Program-made: the position numbers and the translations under genes | Part shown: positions 6,755 to 6,939 of the stretch, piece by piece | Layout of the letters: each line of letters starts with the position of its first letter | How positions within the stretch are numbered: the stretch's first letter is position 1 | Assembly: GCA_946478975.1 (NCBI GenBank) | Contig: CAMLEO010000340.1 | Span: 1 to 6,939 of the forward strand | Length of the DNA stretch: 6,939 nucleotides | DNA from: an uncultured Steroidobacter sp. | GTDB taxonomy: Bacteria; Pseudomonadota; Gammaproteobacteria; Steroidobacterales; Steroidobacteraceae | Reading direction: 5' to 3' | Notes under the pieces: model-generated | Seen by the model: only the letters and a program-made list of their open reading frames with translations | Database searches by the model: none | Told to the model about the DNA's origin: nothing

Positions 6755-6939
6755 CTAATTCGGCCTCGATGGCAGCGAGTTGTTGCAGGCGGGCTTGCCA
6801 GTCGATGGCGCCGGCGCGTTGATCGGCAAGGCGCAGATATAAAGTTTGGTGACGCGCTTCGGATACGGCCAGCCCCGAGTAGAAGCCGCGCAACGGCTCG
6901 ATGCCGTGACCGGTGCCGCGAATGATGATGTCGCCATAG
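6705..6939 (-). CDS. miaE: tRNA-(ms2io6A37) hydroxylase MiaE (C-terminal 77 residues, partial)
   Basis: The gene enters from the right edge, so only its 3' end is present: 77 sense codons plus a TGA stop (6705-6707). The fragment has GFYSGLAVSEARH (18-30), whose E27 and H30 form the second ExxH iron-binding motif of this diiron enzyme. It ends with the family's conserved tail (IEAELVTSPDPQFRFHSG, about 57-74), which closely resembles the Salmonella MiaE C-terminus as I recall it. MiaE hydroxylates the isopentenyl side chain of ms2i6A at tRNA position 37, using O2. No start or promoter can be judged. Its end overlaps the tail of lpxH by 50 bases on the other strand. Confidence 0.88.
   Translation of the reverse strand, partial: YGDIIIRGTGHGIEPLRGFYSGLAVSEARHQTLYLRLADQRAGAIDWQARLQQLAAIEAELVTSPDPQFRFHSGLPG

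Overview
This 6.9-kb window looks like chromosome from a GC-rich gammaproteobacterium. The lineage is inferred from gene content and order: an E. coli/Pseudomonas-type cluster in which cysS and a second synthetase face away from a cyclophilin-lpxH pair, plus a miaE gene of the kind found in Proteobacteria. I see no mobile element, tRNA, rRNA or CRISPR array. A Xanthomonadales/Nevskiales/Steroidobacter-like host is possible, but I cannot confirm it from sequence alone.

Left arm (1-5222, all minus strand, read right to left): gltX (glutamyl-tRNA synthetase), cysS (cysteinyl-tRNA synthetase), a two-domain FAD oxidoreductase with a C-terminal Rieske [2Fe-2S] domain, and the first 242 codons of a flavin amine oxidase that runs off the left edge. 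The gaps are 18 bases (gltX-cysS), 94 bases (cysS-Rieske protein; no convincing terminator or promoter seen) and an 8-base overlap (Rieske protein-amine oxidase). This fits one long transcript in which the last two genes are translationally coupled. A perfect 8-bp hairpin sits directly before the amine oxidase start codon.

Centre (5223-5342): a 120-base divergent promoter region. It holds a good extended -10 element toward the cyclophilin gene, a plausible -10 toward gltX, and a clear Shine-Dalgarno for gltX.

Right arm (5343-6754, plus strand): an exported cyclophilin-type peptidyl-prolyl isomerase and lpxH (lipid A biosynthesis) share an ATGA stop/start. On the minus strand, the 3' end of miaE (tRNA hydroxylase) enters from the right edge and overlaps the end of lpxH by 50 bases, tail to tail.

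Most of the genes are housekeeping: tRNA charging and modification, periplasmic folding and outer-membrane lipid A. The points worth a second look are a GltX with no lysine in its KMSKS-type signature, sitting where Pseudomonas carries glnS; the coupled Rieske-flavoprotein/amine oxidase pair at the end of a synthetase operon; and the long convergent lpxH/miaE overlap. I found no clear evidence of an undescribed system.
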